A stretch of DNA of 55,107 bases from Caldilineaceae bacterium (GCA_023384455.1 JAHDWH010000010.1:1-55107); one strand, 5' to 3'. Shown: positions 37,181 through 46,729, counted from the first letter of the stretch. Numbers and translations are program-made. The notes: generated by a model from the sequence alone, not told the origin.

Positions 37181-37876
37181 ATGCAGCGTTCTCAACTGAT
37201 TTCGATTGCGGCGGCGATTGGTATCGTCGCCGTTCTCGCTGGGTTCTATTTTTTCAACAGCCGCCCACCCAGCGCGGCCCAGTTGCCGGAACGGATGACC
37301 GGGGCGCTGGCGGGGATGAAGACTGTGCAGGGGCGTGTAGACGTGACCCAGGGCACTGTGACCCTGGAGCAGGAGTTCTGGTCCCAGCCGCCCACATTTA
37401 TGCGTGCCGAAGTGGACAAAGGGCCGGCGGGCTTTCAGGGCACGATTGTTGTCTTGGACGAGGAAGAAGCGTGGGTCTATGTGCCCAGCCTGGGGCTGGT
37501 GACGGTGGCCGACCGGGAATCTGCATCAACCAGCAACGGCGGGCAGGCAGGTACGTCCTATTTGGGAACCCTGGCCGAGGATGTGCTGGCGGCTCTGAAT
37601 ACGAGCACAGATGTGCAGGTGGTCGGTGAGGAACAGGCCGCAGGCCGCCCAGCCCTGCGGGTGCAACTGCTTGTAAATCCGACGGACACCCCCTTTGGTG
37701 CGGGGCAGTTGACTGTCTGGCTGGACAAGCGCTTCTACTATCCCCTGGCTGTGGAGGGGGACAACGGCTTCTCTCTGCGCTTTCAGTTTGCCCGCTTCAA
37801 TCAGGAGATCGACCCGGCCACTTGGGTCTTTGTGCCGCCGCCGGGGGCCACTGTGCGCCGGGTGGGGGGAGAATGA
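37181..37876 (+). CDS. LolA-like periplasmic/extracytoplasmic lipid-binding-fold protein
   Basis: A 231-residue protein with an N-terminal membrane anchor (about residues 7-25). The remainder reads like the LolA/RseB half-barrel fold: alternating beta segments such as VQGRVDVTQGTVTLEQEFWS, a conserved RAEVDKGP turn and LTVWLDKRFYYPLAVE near the end. Members of this fold sense or bind lipids. Chloroflexota lack a typical LPS outer membrane, so a classical LolA role is unlikely. GGGAG lies upstream of the ATG. It overlaps the MFS gene by four bases (ATGA). Confidence 0.6.
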   Translation: MQRSQLISIAAAIGIVAVLAGFYFFNSRPPSAAQLPERMTGALAGMKTVQGRVDVTQGTVTLEQEFWSQPPTFMRAEVDKGPAGFQGTIVVLDEEEAWVYVPSLGLVTVADRESASTSNGGQAGTSYLGTLAEDVLAALNTSTDVQVVGEEQAAGRPALRVQLLVNPTDTPFGAGQLTVWLDKRFYYPLAVEGDNGFSLRFQFARFNQEIDPATWVFVPPPGATVRRVGGE

Positions 37877-39072
37877 AGCGCTTTCAACTCTCTACCGTTC
37901 CCCAACTTCTGGCGGCGTCCATCGCCACCCGGCTGACAACCGACACCACAGCCCAACTCTTCAACTCCTTTCTGGTCACCATCGCGGCCGGGCTGGGGAT
38001 GGATGTGCTGACCCTGGGCCGTCTGGTCAGCCTGCGCAGCCTGATGGGGCTGGCATCACCCCTCTTTGGCAGCGCGGCGGATCGTTTTGGCTACCGGCGG
38101 GTGATGCGCATCGGGCTGCTCCTGGCCGCGGCGGGGATGTTCTTTATCGGCAGCGGGGGCGGGCTGGCCACGGTCGTCGTCGGGATGGTTCTTTCTGGGA
38201 TTGGCCTGAGCGCTTTTGTGCCTACGCTGCAAGCCTATATGAGCGCGCGCCTGCCCTATCACCAGTTGGCGAGGGGCATCGGCATTCTGGAATACTCCTG
38301 GGCGCTGGCCGGGATCGTCGGCCTTTTTGCCATGGGTTTTCTCTTTGAGGATGTGGGCTGGCAAGCGCCCTTCTTTGTGCTGGGCGCGGGGATGCTGGGG
38401 GGCTGGGTGCTCTTTGGCTTCTTCCCCTCGGCCCGGACGGAACGCACAGCGCTCCAGCGTTCGGGGATGACCGGCTTCTCCCTGGCCCGGCTGGCCGCGT
38501 TCTTCGATCTGGGACCCAACCGCCGCTCGGCCTGGGCGGTGATCGTCTCCGCCGCGCTGCTCTTTTTCGCCCAGTTCCACGTCATCATCGCCCACGGCGC
38601 CTGGCTGCAAGCCGAATATGGCCTGGGGCCAGCCCTGCTCGGCTCGGTGGCTCTGGCCCAGGGGCTGGCCGATCTGTGCGGCAGTGTGCTGGTTTCGCTG
38701 ATTACGGACAGAGTGGGCAAGAAGCGTTCGGTGCAGGCGGGGATGCTGGGCGCGCTGCTGGTCTTTATCGCCCTGCCTTTTGTCAATGTGGGGCTGTGGC
38801 CGGTCATCGGCGCGTTGGTATTGATGCGCTTCGCTTTCGAGTTCGGCATCGTCGCCAATATCTCCCTGGCCAGCGAGCAGGCCCCGGACCGGCGGGGAAA
38901 GGTGATGACCCTGGCCGCGGCCCTCAACCTGCTGGGTGGGACCATCACCGGCTTCTCCGGTCCCTGGGCCTACACCCACTTCGGCGTCTGGGGGCTGGGG
39001 CCGGTGGCCGCCATCAGCACAGCCGTCGCGCTGGTCCTGCTCACCGTCTGGGGGCGGGAAGGCGCAGAGTAA
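37873..39072 (+). CDS. Major facilitator superfamily transporter
   Basis: A 399-residue membrane protein with about twelve predicted helices. The loop between helices 2 and 3 has the MFS signature-like segment GSAADRFGYRRVMRIG, and a second half-repeat appears as LITDRVGKKRSVQAG. The substrate cannot be inferred. The start at 37873 overlaps the upstream stop (ATGA) and has a G-rich ribosome site, so it is co-translated with the LolA-like protein. Confidence 0.85.
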   Translation: MKRFQLSTVPQLLAASIATRLTTDTTAQLFNSFLVTIAAGLGMDVLTLGRLVSLRSLMGLASPLFGSAADRFGYRRVMRIGLLLAAAGMFFIGSGGGLATVVVGMVLSGIGLSAFVPTLQAYMSARLPYHQLARGIGILEYSWALAGIVGLFAMGFLFEDVGWQAPFFVLGAGMLGGWVLFGFFPSARTERTALQRSGMTGFSLARLAAFFDLGPNRRSAWAVIVSAALLFFAQFHVIIAHGAWLQAEYGLGPALLGSVALAQGLADLCGSVLVSLITDRVGKKRSVQAGMLGALLVFIALPFVNVGLWPVIGALVLMRFAFEFGIVANISLASEQAPDRRGKVMTLAAALNLLGGTITGFSGPWAYTHFGVWGLGPVAAISTAVALVLLTVWGREGAE

Positions 39073-39084
39073 GCAAAAAGCTTT

Positions 39085-39155
39085 GAACACAGATTGCGCA
39101 GATTGAATCCGCGCAGATCCGCCCTTTCCGCTTCGTCCGCGTTCTATCCCTTTTC
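39085..39155. repeat. CACAGATTGCGCAGATTGAATCC dispersed repeat (inner motifs)
   Basis: The stretch between the MFS gene and the epimerase gene consists of GCGCAGATTGAATCCG and GTCCGCGTTCTATCCC motifs of the family described at 19508-19600. Confidence 0.55.
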
Positions 39156-39177
39156 AAAATCAGAAAGGAACTCCCCT

Positions 39178-40167
39178 ATGAAAGTCCTCTTTATCGGCGG
39201 TACAGGCAAAATTAGCTCGGCGTGTTCGGCCCTGGCTGTGGAGCGGGGTATCGATCTCTACTTCCTCAACCGGGGCCAGACCGACCGGCCTGTTCCGGCT
39301 GGTGTGACCGTCCTGACCGGCGACATCCGCAACCCGGAATCGGCCAAAGCCGCCCTGGGCGACCACACCTTTGACGCGGTGGTCAATTGGATCGTCTTTA
39401 CACCGGACCAGATCGAAAGCGACCTGGCCCTCTTCCGGGGACGCACAGGTCAATACGTCTTCATCAGTTCCGCCTCGGCCTACCAGACGCCGCCGGCCCA
39501 TCTCCCCGTCACCGAATCCACACCCCTGGACAATCCGTATTGGGCCTACTCCCAGGCCAAAATCGCCTGTGAAGAGCGGTTGATGCGGGCCTATCGGGAA
39601 GAAAAATTCCCCATCACAATTGTGCGCCCCAGCCACACCTACGACCGCACGATGCTGCCCTTCCAGGGCGGCTGGACCCACATCCACCGGATGCGCCAGG
39701 GCAAGCCGGTCATCGTCCACGGCGACGGCACTTCTCTGTGGACCCTCACCCATCATCGGGACTTTGCCAAAGGTTTCGTGCCTCTGCTGGGCAACAGCCA
39801 CGCCATCGGCGACAGCTTCCACATCACTTCGGATGAGGTGTTGAACTGGAATCAGATTGCGGAGATTCTGGCCGACGCCGCGGGGGTGAAGGCGCAGATT
39901 GTCCATCTGCCGTCGGATTATATCAATGCCTGGGATGCCCGCTGGGGCGCGGGGTTGTTGGGGGACAAAGCGGCCAGTATGGTTTTTGACAACACGAAAA
40001 TCAAGCGGCTGGTGCCCGACTTCGCCTGCACGATTCCCTTCTCCCACGGGGCGCGGGAAGTCATCGCCTGGTTCGATGCGGACCCGGCCCGTCAGGTGGT
40101 AGACGAGGCGTTGGATGCGTTGCAGGATCGGATGATTGCTGCGTATCAGGCGGCGTTGCCTCGGTAA
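39178..40167 (+). CDS. NAD-dependent epimerase/dehydratase (extended SDR)
   Basis: A 329-residue Rossmann-fold enzyme. The nucleotide-binding turn is FIGGTGKISSACS at the N-terminus, with Lys-Ile replacing the more usual Phe-Ile/Leu after the third Gly. Catalytic Ser is in FISSASAYQTP and the Tyr/Lys pair is in YWAYSQAKIACEE. Related proteins act on nucleotide sugars or are RNA-binding SDR homologues; the substrate here is unknown. AGAAAGGAA stands about eight bases before the ATG. Confidence 0.85.
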   Translation: MKVLFIGGTGKISSACSALAVERGIDLYFLNRGQTDRPVPAGVTVLTGDIRNPESAKAALGDHTFDAVVNWIVFTPDQIESDLALFRGRTGQYVFISSASAYQTPPAHLPVTESTPLDNPYWAYSQAKIACEERLMRAYREEKFPITIVRPSHTYDRTMLPFQGGWTHIHRMRQGKPVIVHGDGTSLWTLTHHRDFAKGFVPLLGNSHAIGDSFHITSDEVLNWNQIAEILADAAGVKAQIVHLPSDYINAWDARWGAGLLGDKAASMVFDNTKIKRLVPDFACTIPFSHGAREVIAWFDADPARQVVDEALDALQDRMIAAYQAALPR

Positions 40168-40176
40168 AATATCAAA

Positions 40177-40217
40177 ACGAACGAGGGCGATCTATGGATT
40201 GGATCGCCCTCGTTCGT
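40177..40217. terminator. Hairpin after the epimerase gene
   Basis: ACGAACGAGGGCGATC (40177-40192) and GATCGCCCTCGTTCGT (40202-40217) form a perfect 16-base stem with a nine-base loop. There is no T tract on the plus strand, but one is present on the minus strand (TTTTGATATTTT). It may end epimerase transcription inefficiently and shield the toxin-antitoxin promoter. Confidence 0.6.
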
Positions 40218-40229
40218 GTAAAAAAGTGA

Positions 40230-40258
40230 TTGACAGTGTAAAACTATTGCAATACAAT
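40230..40258 (+). promoter_or_regulatory. brnT: Strong leaderless promoter of brnTA
   Basis: TTGACA (40230-40235), a 17-base spacer and TACAAT (40253-40258) form a near-consensus promoter. The brnT ATG is at 40265, where transcription should start, so the message has no leader. Two perfect palindromes, TATTGCAATA (40245-40254) and ATGTACAT (40257-40264), overlap the spacer/-10 and the start site. They are good operator candidates for autorepression by BrnA. Confidence 0.75.
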
Positions 40259-40264
40259 GTACAT

Positions 40265-40558
40265 ATGGAACAGCTACGGTTTGCGTGGGATCCTGTCAAA
40301 GACAGTAGTAATGTCAGAGATCATGGCATTTCCTTTGAAGAAGCACAAACTGTGTTTCAGGATGAATACGCACGTCTACGCGATGACCCGGACCATTCTG
40401 AAGATGAAGATAGATTCCTGCTTCTCGGTATGAGTCGCTATTCTCAGTTGCTCGTTGTATGCCATTGCTATCGGGAGAGCGAGACAGTGATTCGGATTAT
40501 CTCGGCACGTAAAGCCACGCGGCACGAGAGAAGACAGTACGAAGGATTCCGCCAATGA
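40265..40558 (+). CDS. brnT: BrnT-family toxin (RelE-fold ribonuclease)
   Basis: A 97-residue toxin. The fold markers are FAWDPVKDSSNVRDHGISFE near the N-terminus and RIISARKATRHERRQYE at the C-terminus, as in BrnT of Brucella, which cleaves RNA and stops translation. Its DNA is AT-richer and its codon use is less biased than its neighbours, which suggests horizontal acquisition. No ribosome-binding site is present; translation is probably leaderless. It overlaps brnA by four bases. Confidence 0.9.
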   Translation: MEQLRFAWDPVKDSSNVRDHGISFEEAQTVFQDEYARLRDDPDHSEDEDRFLLLGMSRYSQLLVVCHCYRESETVIRIISARKATRHERRQYEGFRQ

Positions 40559-40767
40559 GAGACGAATACGATTTCTCTAATTCCAAGCCCAATCCATATG
40601 CCCAAAAGCTACGCCGCCCGGTGACGATTCGCCTGGGCGTGGATGTCATCGACTATTTCCGCACCCAGGCGGAAGAGACGGGCATTCCCTACCAGACACT
40701 CATCAATCTCTACCTCAAAGATTGTGTGCGCACCCAGCGGAAATTGGAAATGCAATGGGCCGACTAA
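40555..40767 (+). CDS. brnA: BrnA-family antitoxin
   Basis: A 70-residue antitoxin. RRPVTIRLGVDVIDYFRTQA and GIPYQTLINLYLKD match the ribbon-helix-helix-type DNA-binding core of BrnA. It neutralises BrnT and represses the shared promoter. The order toxin-antitoxin with overlapping codons (ATGA) is normal for this family. Gly replaces the common Asp after RL. Its stop lies four bases from the end of the convergent M20 gene. Confidence 0.88.
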   Translation: MRDEYDFSNSKPNPYAQKLRRPVTIRLGVDVIDYFRTQAEETGIPYQTLINLYLKDCVRTQRKLEMQWAD

Positions 40768-40771
40768 ACAG

Positions 40772-41980
40772 CTACCCGCCCCCACAATACGCCAGCGCAG
40801 TCAGCGCATAAACCTCCGCCACCCGCACCAGATCGGCCAGGGCGACCTGCTCGTGGAGGGTGTGCGCGCCGGTGGCCGCGGGGCCGTGGGACAGGGGGGT
40901 GATAGCGGCCAGGGCGGCGAAGGTGTTGCCGTCGTCCACAAAGGGCTTGCGGCCCAGGGGCAGAGGCCCACCGGTGACTGCGGTGTGGGCGATCTGAAAA
41001 GCCGCCAGCAGGGGATCGGCGGCGTCCACCGCGTAGGCTTCCCCCTGCACCTCAAAATCGAAGTCGATGGATGTGCCGGTCTCCCCGGCCACCTGGGCCA
41101 GGAGATCGGCGAACTCGGCCTGCACCGCTGCCCCGGCGTTGGGTGTCACCCAGCGCCGGGTTCCCTTAATTGTGCAAAGAACCGCGGCCTGGTTGAAGAT
41201 TTCCCCGCACTGAAACTGGCCGATGAAGACCGAATCCTGCCCGGCGACGGGGTGGCTTTTCTGGCCCAGTTGCGCATGTAGCTCCTGCAAACGCCGGGCC
41301 AGCAGCACCCCCGCGGTCAGCACATCGGGCAGCCCCTCGGGCCGCAGCACTTCGTGGACCGGCTCGCCCTCCCGCCGGATGCGAATCTCGAAAATTGCCA
41401 TCCCCCGGGCGGCCACAGGCAGGGGATCGGCCAGATATTCGGGCAGCAGCACCCCATCCCCCACATAGCCCTCCCGAATCAGCGCCTGCACCTGACGCCG
41501 ATCTCCCCACGGCCCTTCGTGGTGGTCGTGGGCGGTGAGCAGCACCCCGCCACTTTTCAGAGCGCCCGTCTCCCGCAACACCCGCAGGGCCTCCACAAAA
41601 GCCGCGATCCCCCCTTTCATATCCGACGCACCGGAGCCGTAAAGATAGCCCTCTTCCAGGCGGGGGGGCACGAAGGGCAGATGAACCGTGTCCAGATGGC
41701 CGTCGAATTGGAGCGTGCGCCCGGGCGCGCCGCTCTCCAGACGCACGACGACAGCGGGTGCTTCGGGCCAATCCGCGATTGGGCGTTCCACCGCAAAGCC
41801 GTCAGCGATGAGAATCTCGGCCAGCCGATCCGCCACCGGACCCGCGCTGCGGGTGGGGCTGGGCACGGCGATCAGGGCCAGGGCGGTTTCGGCCAGCCGC
41901 TGGGGGTTGAGCGCGGCGCGGATTGCTTCCACAGTTGTCGGGTTTGGGGTAGCCGCTGGAAGGGCTGGGGGGCGTGCCAT
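40772..41980 (-). CDS. M20-family metallopeptidase/deacylase
   Basis: A 402-residue di-zinc hydrolase related to acetylornithine deacetylase, succinyl-diaminopimelate desuccinylase and carboxypeptidase G2. Ligand and catalytic motifs are FDGHLDTV, GASDMKGG, the segment HDHHEGPWGD in place of the more usual Glu-Glu motif, and the C-terminal GAHTLHEQV. A dimerisation domain lies between. The substrate is open. A role in arginine synthesis is possible but argJ makes ArgE activity dispensable. GGGAGAG precedes the ATG. Confidence 0.82.
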   Translation of the reverse strand: MARPPALPAATPNPTTVEAIRAALNPQRLAETALALIAVPSPTRSAGPVADRLAEILIADGFAVERPIADWPEAPAVVVRLESGAPGRTLQFDGHLDTVHLPFVPPRLEEGYLYGSGASDMKGGIAAFVEALRVLRETGALKSGGVLLTAHDHHEGPWGDRRQVQALIREGYVGDGVLLPEYLADPLPVAARGMAIFEIRIRREGEPVHEVLRPEGLPDVLTAGVLLARRLQELHAQLGQKSHPVAGQDSVFIGQFQCGEIFNQAAVLCTIKGTRRWVTPNAGAAVQAEFADLLAQVAGETGTSIDFDFEVQGEAYAVDAADPLLAAFQIAHTAVTGGPLPLGRKPFVDDGNTFAALAAITPLSHGPAATGAHTLHEQVALADLVRVAEVYALTALAYCGGG

Positions 41981-42174
41981 AGGAACTCTCCCTGTTGGGT
42001 CTCAATCCGGTTTGACATCTCTACTGTTTCGTAAACGGCAAAATCCGCTGCAAAATCCGGTCTTTGTCCCAAAGCTGGTGTTTGATGACCAGATTCGTCA
42101 CCCTCGATGGCGGTCATCATTTTGGCGATGGCGAAGCCACATTTTGCAATACGAAATACGTAGTACGCAGTCTG

Positions 42175-43119
42175 TTACCCTACCCGGCTGGGCAACGACT
42201 CTTTCCGCAGCCCCGCCAACAGATTGTCGATGGTGCGCCGGGCCATATTATAGCGGCTTTGGCGGGTGGCGCTGCCCAGGTGGGGGGCAATGATGAGGTT
42301 TTCCATTTGGAGGAGCGGGTGATCCCGGGGCAGGGGTTCCGGTTCGGTCACGTCGATGGCCGCGCCCGCGATCCATCTGTTCTGCAGAGCCTCCAGCAAC
42401 GCGTCGTGATCCAGCACGCCGCCCCGGGCCACATTGATCAGATAAGCCGTGGGCTTCATCAGCAGCAACTGCTTTCGGCCAATCATCCGCCGCGTCTCCG
42501 GGGTCAGAGGCATATTGAGGGTGACAAAATCTGACTGTTGCAGCAGTTCGTTGAGGCTGGCATAGGACACGCCCAACGCTTCTTCGCTCTCTGGGTCCCG
42601 GTTGCGGTTGTGGTAGAGGATATTCATCTCAAAACCGTTGGCCCGCTTTGCAACTACCCGGCCAATCCGCCCCATCCCCACAATGCCCAGGGTGGAGCCG
42701 TAGATTTCCTGGCCGTGAAAGAGGTTGGGGTCATAGGCGGTGAACTCCGGGCCCCGGGCGTAGCGGTCGCCGATGCGCAGATTGCGCCCAATCGCCATCA
42801 GCAGGGCAAAGGTCAAATCCGCGGTGGCACCGTCCACAAAGCCGGGGGTGTTGCCCACGGGGATATGGCGGGCACGGGCGTCGGCCAGGTTGATGTGATC
42901 CACGCCCACGCCAAAGTTGCTGATCACCTTCAGATTGGGCATCCGGTCCATCAATGCGCCGTCGGTGGGCGGGTGGCCGTAGGTGAGGTAGCCGTCGATC
43001 CGTCCCAGCAGGGCTTCGTCTTGCAGGGCATCTTTGAGAAAATGGATTTCGCAGGAATCACCCAACATATCCAGCATTGTGGGGGGCAGAGCTGTGTCGA
43101 TGAGCAGTTGATAGGGCAT
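42175..43119 (-). CDS. D-isomer-specific 2-hydroxyacid dehydrogenase
   Basis: A 314-residue NAD(P)-dependent enzyme that interconverts 2-keto and D-2-hydroxy acids, of the glyoxylate/hydroxypyruvate reductase type. The Rossmann motif is GIVGMGRIG. Catalytic residues are Arg in NVARGG, Glu in DVTEPEPLP and His in IAPHLGSAT. The start at 43119 is chosen because GAGG lies six bases before it; an in-frame start at 43287 crosses repeat DNA. The neighbouring M20 gene is separated by 194 bases with a GCAATAC-type repeat remnant. Confidence 0.88.
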   Translation of the reverse strand: MPYQLLIDTALPPTMLDMLGDSCEIHFLKDALQDEALLGRIDGYLTYGHPPTDGALMDRMPNLKVISNFGVGVDHINLADARARHIPVGNTPGFVDGATADLTFALLMAIGRNLRIGDRYARGPEFTAYDPNLFHGQEIYGSTLGIVGMGRIGRVVAKRANGFEMNILYHNRNRDPESEEALGVSYASLNELLQQSDFVTLNMPLTPETRRMIGRKQLLLMKPTAYLINVARGGVLDHDALLEALQNRWIAGAAIDVTEPEPLPRDHPLLQMENLIIAPHLGSATRQSRYNMARRTIDNLLAGLRKESLPSRVG

Positions 43120-43260
43120 GGGTAACCTCAAAGCGAAGAATGGAACGTGGATTGTACGGAACGGGCGGATAAAAAACGGATAGGAAAAGGAGACAGATTG
43201 GGCAGATGGACACAGAGTAGATCCGTCCCGTACCATCAGGCCATCTTTGGCGATTTCGAA

Positions 43261-43306
43261 GATAATGGGATGATGGGATGATTGCACTGCCCATCATCCC
43301 ATCATC
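43261..43306. repeat. ATGATGGGATGATGGG palindromic repeat, copy 1
   Basis: Arms at 43261-43277 and 43290-43306 pair with one mismatch. It lies between korB and the dehydrogenase gene. A second copy is at 51993-52048. Confidence 0.75.
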
Positions 43307-43312
43307 TTTTCC

Positions 43313-44851
43313 TCATCCCAGACTGCGATTCAAATACTCCACCACATCCCGGAAGCTGATAATCCCCGTAGGCCGGTTCTCCTCGTCCACCAGAGGCAGA
43401 TGACGGAAGCCGTGCTGGGACATCAGATGCAGGGCCTGGGCGATGGGCAGATCGGCTTTGAGCGCTACGGGGTTGAGGGTCATATAGTCGCCGATGGGGG
43501 TGTGGGCCAGATCGTCCACCAGACCGGTGACGCGCATGAGCACATCCCGCTCGGTGAAGATGCCGCTGAGCCGGTCTTCCTCGTCGGTGACGACCAGACA
43601 GCCGATATTGTGCCGATTCATCTGGCGGATGGCCCGGGCCAGGGAACTGCCGGCGTCGATGGTAATCGGCACTTTCGGATTCAGAGCGGAGAGGGTCTCT
43701 TCGGTCAACTGATCCTGCACAGCCGTCGTGGCGACAGCCGAGCGTCCCAGCGCGTCCAGATACTCCTCGTCCAGAGTCAGGGGCAACCCGCCCGCCATCT
43801 CCGACTGATTCTCCTCCCGGGCCGAGACCGTCCACAGATCGTCGTTCCTGTATAGTTTATTTAGATCGCCTGTGCCCCGTTTGGCTTTGGCCTGGGCCAC
43901 CTGTTCCATAATGCCCGCGGCATAGGTGGGCTTGCGCACATCCCGAATCACACCCATCGGCGCGGGGTATTCCGGGTGTTCCATACTGCCCAGAATCGAG
44001 GCCAGGGGTTTGGAGGTGGCGTCGTGGACCAGAATCTCGTCCAGACTCACATCGCTGAGGGCGACAACTTCGGGCGTAAAGCCCCGCATCCGAATGCCCT
44101 TGTCCTTGTCCTTGCCAAAGATGAGCGGCATCCCGTGTTCCAGATTGAGGGTCACTTCGTCCCGGTTGGCGCGGTCGCTCAGCGCGTTCCACTCGTCCGG
44201 GTTGAAGATGACGCAGTTCTGGTAGACCTCGACAAAAGCTGTGCCTTTGTGGGCGGCGGCTTTGCTCAACACTTCGGCCAGATGCTGGGGATTGGAGTCG
44301 ATGGAGCGGGCCACAAATGTGGCTTCCGCGGCCAGGGCCAGGGCAATCGGGTTGACCGGCGATTCGATTGTCCCCATCGGTGACGACTTCGTGACCGTTC
44401 CCACTTTGGAGGTGGGGGACGCCTGCCCCTTCGTTAAACCGTAGATACGGTTGTTGAAGAGGATAATTTTCATATTCACATTGCGGCGCAGGGCGTGGAT
44501 CAGGTGGTTGCCGCCGATGGACAGCCCGTCGCCGTCGCCGGTGACGACCCAAATGTTCAGGTCCGGGTTGGCAATCGCCAGTCCCGTCGCCAGTGTCGGC
44601 GCGCGGCCGTGGATGCTGTGGATGCCGTAGGTGTCCATATAATAGGGGAAGCGGCTGGAGCAGCCAATACCCGAAATAAAGACAATCTTCTCTTTGGCTA
44701 CGCCCAATTCGGGCATCACCCGCTGCACCTGGGCCAGGATTGAATAGTCGCCGCAGCCGGGACACCAGCGCACAGTCTGGTCCGAGACAAAATCTTTGCG
44801 GGTCAGTGTAATTTCGTTGGTCAATGTTCCACTCGTCAAAGTTTCGCTCAT
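43313..44851 (-). CDS. korB: 2-oxoacid:ferredoxin oxidoreductase beta subunit fused to two CBS domains
   Basis: The N-terminal 300 or so residues are the thiamine-diphosphate subunit of 2-oxoglutarate (or similar 2-oxoacid):ferredoxin oxidoreductase, which oxidises the acid to acyl-CoA and reduces ferredoxin. Visible are cluster ligands in RWCPGCGDYS and in YQNCVIFN, and the diphosphate-Mg motif GDGDGLSIGGNHL. Unusually, residues about 385-512 form two CBS domains (CLVVTDEEDRLSGIFTERDV and LPLVDEENRPTGIISFRDVV), separated by a linker. CBS pairs bind adenine nucleotides, so energy-state control of the enzyme is likely but inferred. AAGGGG precedes the ATG, four bases after korA. Confidence 0.92.
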   Translation of the reverse strand: MSETLTSGTLTNEITLTRKDFVSDQTVRWCPGCGDYSILAQVQRVMPELGVAKEKIVFISGIGCSSRFPYYMDTYGIHSIHGRAPTLATGLAIANPDLNIWVVTGDGDGLSIGGNHLIHALRRNVNMKIILFNNRIYGLTKGQASPTSKVGTVTKSSPMGTIESPVNPIALALAAEATFVARSIDSNPQHLAEVLSKAAAHKGTAFVEVYQNCVIFNPDEWNALSDRANRDEVTLNLEHGMPLIFGKDKDKGIRMRGFTPEVVALSDVSLDEILVHDATSKPLASILGSMEHPEYPAPMGVIRDVRKPTYAAGIMEQVAQAKAKRGTGDLNKLYRNDDLWTVSAREENQSEMAGGLPLTLDEEYLDALGRSAVATTAVQDQLTEETLSALNPKVPITIDAGSSLARAIRQMNRHNIGCLVVTDEEDRLSGIFTERDVLMRVTGLVDDLAHTPIGDYMTLNPVALKADLPIAQALHLMSQHGFRHLPLVDEENRPTGIISFRDVVEYLNRSLG

Positions 44852-44855
44852 AGCT

Positions 44856-46715
44856 CTACCCCTTGCCCAGTGTCTGGGTAATCACTTCACGCATTTCGCC
44901 GATTTGCAGGGGCCGGGCCTGCAATTTGTTGAACTTCGTCACCTGCACGCCAAACTTGCCCTGTAGCAGTAGCGCCAACTGGCCGCTGTTTAGCTCCGGC
45001 ACAAGCACTTTGCTGTGCCGTTTGAGCATCGCTTCCAGATTGCGGGGGAAGGGGTTGATATAGCGCAGATGGGCGTGGGCCACAGACTGGCCGGCCCGCT
45101 GGGCACGGGTGACAGCCGTGCGCACGACGCCGTATGTGCCGCCCCAACTGACCACCAGCAGCTCCGCATCTTCCCCACCGAAAAGCTCCTGCTCCGGGAT
45201 AAAGTCGGCCAGGCGGGCGATCTTCTCGGCCCGTTCCAGGGTCATCTGCTCGTTGTGCGCGGGATTGTAGCTGACATTGCCCGTATCCGGCGCTTTGGCC
45301 AGACCGCCCAGCCGGTGTTCCAGCCCAGGCGTGCCGGGGATAGCCCAGGGCCGGGCCAGAGTCTCCGGGTTGCGTTTGTAGGGCAGGAAAGGCTCGTCGC
45401 CGTTGTGACGGCCCGCCGGGTGTACGACTTCGATGGGGGCAATGTCGTCCGCATCCGGGATCAGCCAGGGTTCCGCGCTGTTGGCGAGAAAACCCTCGGA
45501 GAGAATCATCACCGGTGACATCGAGCGAATGGCCATGCGCGCCGCCTGAATCGCAATATCGAAACAGTCGGAGGGGGTAGCCGGGGCGATGACCGCAATC
45601 GGGCTTTCGCCGTTGCGCCCGTACATCGCCTGCAGCAGATCGCCCTGCTCGGTCTTTGTGGGCTGGCCTGTGCTGGGGCCGCCCCGCTGCACATTGATAA
45701 TAATCATCGGCAGTTCCAGCATCACCCCCAGATTCATCGCCTCGCTCTTCAGGGCAATGCCGGGGCCGCTGGTTCCGGTCACAGCCAGCGCACCGCCAAA
45801 GGCCGCACCCAGCACCGATCCCATCGCAGCGATCTCATCCTCGGCCTGGAAGGTGCGCACATCGAAGTTGCGCAGAGGGGCCAGGGCGTGGAGAATGTCG
45901 CTGGCCGGGGTGATGGGGTATGTGCCGTAAAAGAGGGGTTTGCCCATCTTCTGGGCGGCTGTGACCAGACCCATCGCCATCGCTTCGTTGCCGGTCACTT
46001 TGCGGTAGGTGCCCGGCGGCAGGCTGGCCGGGCGCACGATATAGCGCTGCTGGAAAGTTTCGGTCGTCTCGCCCAAAAAGTAGCCGGTCTGGAGAGCTTT
46101 ATAGTTGGCTTCGGCAATCTCCGGTGCTTTGGCAAACTTTTTGAAGAGCCAATCCCGGGTCGTTTCCAGGGGGCGCTCGAACATCCAAAAGACAATACCC
46201 AGGGCAAAGAAGTTTTGGCAGCGGTCCTTCTCTTTGTTGCTCAGACTCGCGAAGGATTCCAACGCGGTCCGGTTCAGGCTGGTCATCGCCACCCGAAAGA
46301 TCTGAAAACCTTTCAGCGAATCGTCTTCCAGCGGGTTGCTTTTGTAGCCAGCCTTGGCCAGATTCTGCTTTGTAAAGGCGTCGGTGTTGAGAATAATTAT
46401 GCCGCCCCGCTCCAATTCGGGCAGGCTGGCTTTGAGCGCAGCCGGGTTCATCGCCACCAACACTTGGGGCGCGTCGCCGGGGGTCAGCACATCCCGACTG
46501 GAAAAGTGGACCTGAAAACCCGAGACACCGGCCAGGGTGCCGGCAGGGGCGCGAATCTCGGCGGGGAAGTCGGGCATTGTGCTGATGTCGTTGCCGAAGA
46601 CCGCGGAGGTCGTCGTAAACTGGGTGCCGGTCAACTGCATACCGTCGCCAGAATCCCCGGCAAAACGGATGGCGACCGATTCTAACTCTTCGACCACAGG
46701 TGTGGATTTGCTCAT
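44856..46715 (-). CDS. korA: 2-oxoacid:ferredoxin oxidoreductase alpha subunit (gamma-alpha fusion)
   Basis: A 619-residue partner of KorB. The N-terminal gamma domain begins [17 protein letters not shown] and includes [11 protein letters not shown]. The alpha pyrimidine-binding domain includes [20 protein letters not shown], then [18 protein letters not shown] and [20 protein letters not shown]. The TYPITP/GGPSTG set is typical of KorA. 2-Oxoglutarate is the likeliest substrate; other 2-oxoacids cannot be excluded. GAGGAG lies seven bases before the ATG. The pair would feed reduced ferredoxin into, or draw it from, central metabolism. Confidence 0.93.
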   Translation of the reverse strand: MSKSTPVVEELESVAIRFAGDSGDGMQLTGTQFTTTSAVFGNDISTMPDFPAEIRAPAGTLAGVSGFQVHFSSRDVLTPGDAPQVLVAMNPAALKASLPELERGGIIILNTDAFTKQNLAKAGYKSNPLEDDSLKGFQIFRVAMTSLNRTALESFASLSNKEKDRCQNFFALGIVFWMFERPLETTRDWLFKKFAKAPEIAEANYKALQTGYFLGETTETFQQRYIVRPASLPPGTYRKVTGNEAMAMGLVTAAQKMGKPLFYGTYPITPASDILHALAPLRNFDVRTFQAEDEIAAMGSVLGAAFGGALAVTGTSGPGIALKSEAMNLGVMLELPMIIINVQRGGPSTGQPTKTEQGDLLQAMYGRNGESPIAVIAPATPSDCFDIAIQAARMAIRSMSPVMILSEGFLANSAEPWLIPDADDIAPIEVVHPAGRHNGDEPFLPYKRNPETLARPWAIPGTPGLEHRLGGLAKAPDTGNVSYNPAHNEQMTLERAEKIARLADFIPEQELFGGEDAELLVVSWGGTYGVVRTAVTRAQRAGQSVAHAHLRYINPFPRNLEAMLKRHSKVLVPELNSGQLALLLQGKFGVQVTKFNKLQARPLQIGEMREVITQTLGKG

Positions 46716-46729
46716 TCAAGTTCTCCTCG

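Noticed and set aside
40772-41980. Assignment of the M20 enzyme as ArgE or DapE
   Set aside because: The Glu-Glu motif is atypical and neighbours give no pathway clue. argJ in the same window makes ArgE unnecessary, so only the family is named.
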